Assembly (NCBI RefSeq): GCF_027924525.1
Contig: NZ_AP027040.1
Location: forward strand, 310,001-374,000
Length of the DNA: 64,000 bases
Direction: 5' to 3'
Source: Aurantimicrobium sp. INA4
Lineage (GTDB): Bacteria; Actinomycetota; Actinomycetes; Actinomycetales; Microbacteriaceae
The translations under genes and the position numbers were made by a program. The notes under the pieces are model-generated. The model was not told where the DNA came from, did no database searches, and saw nothing but the letters and a program-made list of their open reading frames with translations. Position 1 is the stretch's first letter; each line of letters opens with the position of its first letter. Of this stretch, positions 62,491 to 64,000 are shown piece by piece.

Positions 62491-62503
62491 AGGGTTTAGC
62501 CTA
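62491..62503 (-). promoter_or_regulatory. Leaderless-type promoter of greA
   Basis: On the minus strand TAGGCT ends 7 nt before the ATG at 62490. It overlaps the stop codon of the DUF4307 gene. Confidence 0.55.
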
Positions 62504-62908
62504 GGTGAGCCAACATTGGTAAACCAAACCGGTTGTGGCGGGTTGGCTCGTGGTGATGGTCTCTTTAATATCGCGGATGCGCTGCTGCGAAGGGGGATAG
62601 ATAAACACCTTCCAACCCACAATGGCAAAGCTGGTGTTGAGAGCCTGCACAGCACAGGCAACTTCATGTCCAGGAGTTGCCGTGAGCTCAAATTCCACGG
62701 TCACGCTTGTCTCGGTGAGGTCCTCAAACCCCAGATCGCGTGCGGAGGTCTGCGGGCCAAACCCCAGAGCATCAGTAAAGATGACCCAGCTCACGAGACC
62801 AACAATGATCACCGACGAAACAATGATGACACCGAGATTGCGGCGGATAGGTCCGCGGTCATCGCGTGATCGTCCGTAGCGATCTGCGAGGTTGTCTTCG
62901 GTACTCAT
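62501..62908 (-). CDS. DUF4307 membrane protein
   Basis: Bitopic protein of 135 residues: an acidic/basic cytoplasmic N-terminus (about 1-24, RYGRSRDDRG), one membrane helix (about 27-46), and an extracytoplasmic domain of about 85 residues with two Cys (VACAVQALN and YQCWLT) that may be disulphide-linked. This matches actinobacterial DUF4307, often found upstream of greA. AAGGAG precedes the ATG. No biochemical function is known. Confidence 0.85.
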   Translation of the reverse strand: MSTEDNLADRYGRSRDDRGPIRRNLGVIIVSSVIIVGLVSWVIFTDALGFGPQTSARDLGFEDLTETSVTVEFELTATPGHEVACAVQALNTSFAIVGWKVFIYPPSQQRIRDIKETITTSQPATTGLVYQCWLT

Positions 62909-63004
62909 GGAGCTCCTTGGTGGCCCGTCGTGACGGACGAATTCTCAGCTTCGCCCAGTACTCTATTTATAAGGCTATTAGCTTAAAAACCATTCGGAGG
63001 AACC

Positions 63005-63211
63005 GTGCTGTTTGCAGAAGAGACAATTGACCCACAGCTGGTCTCTCCTGGCGTGGTGGGATTCGTTGCCACAATCCTTGTCACCATTGCGACCGTGCTT
63101 CTTCTGATCGACATGGTTCGTCGCATGCGCCGAGTGAACATGCGCGCAGAGATCAACAAGAAGCTCGATGCTGAGCAGGCTGCTGACACCAGCGCAGCCG
63201 AGTCGAAGTAG
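63005..63211 (+). CDS. Small single-pass membrane protein
   Basis: Protein of 68 residues starting at GTG 63005, with CGGAGGAACC immediately upstream. It has one strong membrane helix (about 17-36, VVGFVATILVTIATVLLLI) followed by a basic juxtamembrane stretch RRMRRVNMRAEINKK and an acidic tail. Similar small proteins occur near greA/DUF4307 in Actinobacteria. No function can be assigned. The TipAS gene follows 12 bp downstream. Confidence 0.8.
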   Translation: MLFAEETIDPQLVSPGVVGFVATILVTIATVLLLIDMVRRMRRVNMRAEINKKLDAEQAADTSAAESK

Positions 63212-63223
63212 TCACTTTCCCTC

Positions 63224-63562
63224 ATGTCCAACCAGTTCGGAATGTATTCCGAGCAGTACACCAACGACTACTCGAAAGAACAAAATGAGCAGTTCACTGC
63301 TGCTTTTGATGCGATTACGCAGCAATTTGTTGCAGGCCTGAACGAGGGCGTGCCAGCAGACGCGGCATCCATCCAGGATGCTGTGCGTCAGCATTACGAG
63401 TTTTGCTCTCAGTTTTGGAAGCCCACTCGAGAGGCCTACAAGAGCCTCGCTTTGAGTTACATCATGCCTTCGCCCTATCGGGACACCTACGAAGGGATAG
63501 CCAAGGGCTTAGGGAAGTATCACTACGACGCGATTGTCATCTGGGCAGATAAGAACCTTTAG
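63224..63562 (+). CDS. Stand-alone TipAS-domain protein
   Basis: Protein of 112 residues that resembles the C-terminal TipAS antibiotic-recognition domain of TipA-like MerR regulators: an all-alpha pattern with QFVAGLNEGVPADAASIQDAVRQHYEFCSQFWKPTREAYKSLALSYI, and DTYEGIAKGLGKYHYDAIVIWAD at the end. It has no DNA-binding domain, like the short TipAS form produced in Streptomyces, which sequesters thiopeptides. Here it is encoded alone, so binding of a hydrophobic or thiopeptide ligand is possible but unproven. Stop overlaps the convergent hemolysin III gene by 4 bp. Confidence 0.75.
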   Translation: MSNQFGMYSEQYTNDYSKEQNEQFTAAFDAITQQFVAGLNEGVPADAASIQDAVRQHYEFCSQFWKPTREAYKSLALSYIMPSPYRDTYEGIAKGLGKYHYDAIVIWADKNL

Positions 63563-64000
63563 GCGTTGTAAGCAGGGTGCATGGCAATGAGCAAAATTGC
63601 CGTCCAGTGGCACATAAACGCGATAACCGTGAGTGTGTGGAAGATTTCATGGAAACCAAACACACCTGGAATGGGGTTGGGTTTCTTCATTCCGTAAATC
63701 ACTGCTCCGGCGGTGTAGGCCAAACCACCTACGATAACCAGCACCATCATGGCGATGTTTGCTTGGAAGAGATCAACCACGTACATCATGGCTGCCCAAC
63801 CGAGCAGGATGTACAAAGCTACATACAGCCACCGCGGGGCATGCACCCAAAACACTCGGAAGAAAATGCCCAACAGCGCACCGCTCCACACCATCACCAA
63901 CAGGAGAACACCCTTGCTGGGTGGGAGAGCCAACACTGCCAAAGGCGTGTAGGTACCGGCAATAAGTAAGAAAATGTTGGCGTGATCAAAACGTTTGAGC
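63559..64000 (-). CDS. Hemolysin III family (PAQR-like) membrane protein, 5' end missing
   Basis: The C-terminal about 147 residues are present; the frame runs through the window end (FDHANIFLLIAGTYTPLAVLALP is open there), so the Met at 63942 is internal. Several membrane helices are seen. HANIFLLIAGTYTP and FGFHEIFHTLTVIAFMCHWTAIL carry the conserved His/Asp positions of the PAQR/HlyIII fold, which may bind zinc. Members are linked to membrane lipid homeostasis; haemolysis is a historical name. Confidence 0.88.
   Translation of the reverse strand, partial: LKRFDHANIFLLIAGTYTPLAVLALPPSKGVLLLVMVWSGALLGIFFRVFWVHAPRWLYVALYILLGWAAMMYVVDLFQANIAMMVLVIVGGLAYTAGAVIYGMKKPNPIPGVFGFHEIFHTLTVIAFMCHWTAILLIAMHPAYNA

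Overview
The window looks like the chromosome of a small-genome, moderate-GC actinobacterium, most likely a planktonic member of the Microbacteriaceae (an Aurantimicrobium/Rhodoluna-like lineage). This is inferred from the actinobacterial gene order (pmt/rsmI, metG-tatD-rsmA-ispE-ABC-F-glmU-prs-rplY-pth-mfd, mazG, eno-ftsB-DUF501), protein O-mannosyltransferase, LAxTG (class E type) sortase signals, an IdeR/DtxR iron box, GTP-type PEP carboxykinase and a RamB/ScfR-type regulator. Genes are densely packed on both strands. There is no rRNA, insertion sequence, prophage or CRISPR array, and no gene-free stretch longer than 300 bp.

Layout. 1-2858: end of pdxH, a PatB/MalY C-S lyase and an MFS carrier. 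2859-6870: ribonucleotide reductase locus with DnaA-box-like and NrdR-box-like sites, nrdA, a 26-codon ORF that looks like the detached redox tail of NrdA, and an nrdB with Phe in place of the radical Tyr (class Ic-like). 6909-8748: two tandem LAxTG surface proteins with near-identical 3' halves and terminators. 8752-18174: hrpA, an MFS exporter, homocysteine methyltransferase, serine deaminase, protein mannosyltransferase. 18216-22751: rsmI, then an iron(III) ABC operon behind two iron boxes. 22801-31989: metG-tatD-rsmA-ispE-ABC-F, marR, tRNA-Gln, glmU, prs. 32013-42791: DUF4239 protein, fructokinase, gnd, rplY (possible leader switch), pth, a HEAAH-motif exported protein, mfd, nhaA. 42825-53820: scfR divergent from pckG, then mazG-hisS-eno-ftsB-DUF501-subtilase-ndh. 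53884-64000: an unusual tRNA with a Leu anticodon, a YVTN LAxTG protein, a RelBE-type pair, amylosucrase, an MFS carrier, lemA-htpX, ilvA, greA, DUF4307, a small membrane protein, a lone TipAS domain and a hemolysin III family protein that runs off the window.

The genes serve nucleotide supply (nrd, prs), cell-envelope building (glmU, ispE, pmt, LAxTG proteins), central carbon metabolism (eno, pckG, gnd, fructokinase, amylosucrase), translation (metG, hisS, rplY, pth, rsmA, rsmI) and iron uptake. A recurring regulatory feature is a TANNNT -10 hexamer ending exactly 6 or 7 nt before the start codon of at least sixteen genes, which points to widespread leaderless transcription.

The strongest candidate for something undescribed is the RNR locus: a class Ic-like enzyme whose C-terminal Cys pair seems to be translated as a separate micro-ORF with its own strong Shine-Dalgarno. 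All functional calls come from reading the sequence; no database search was run.
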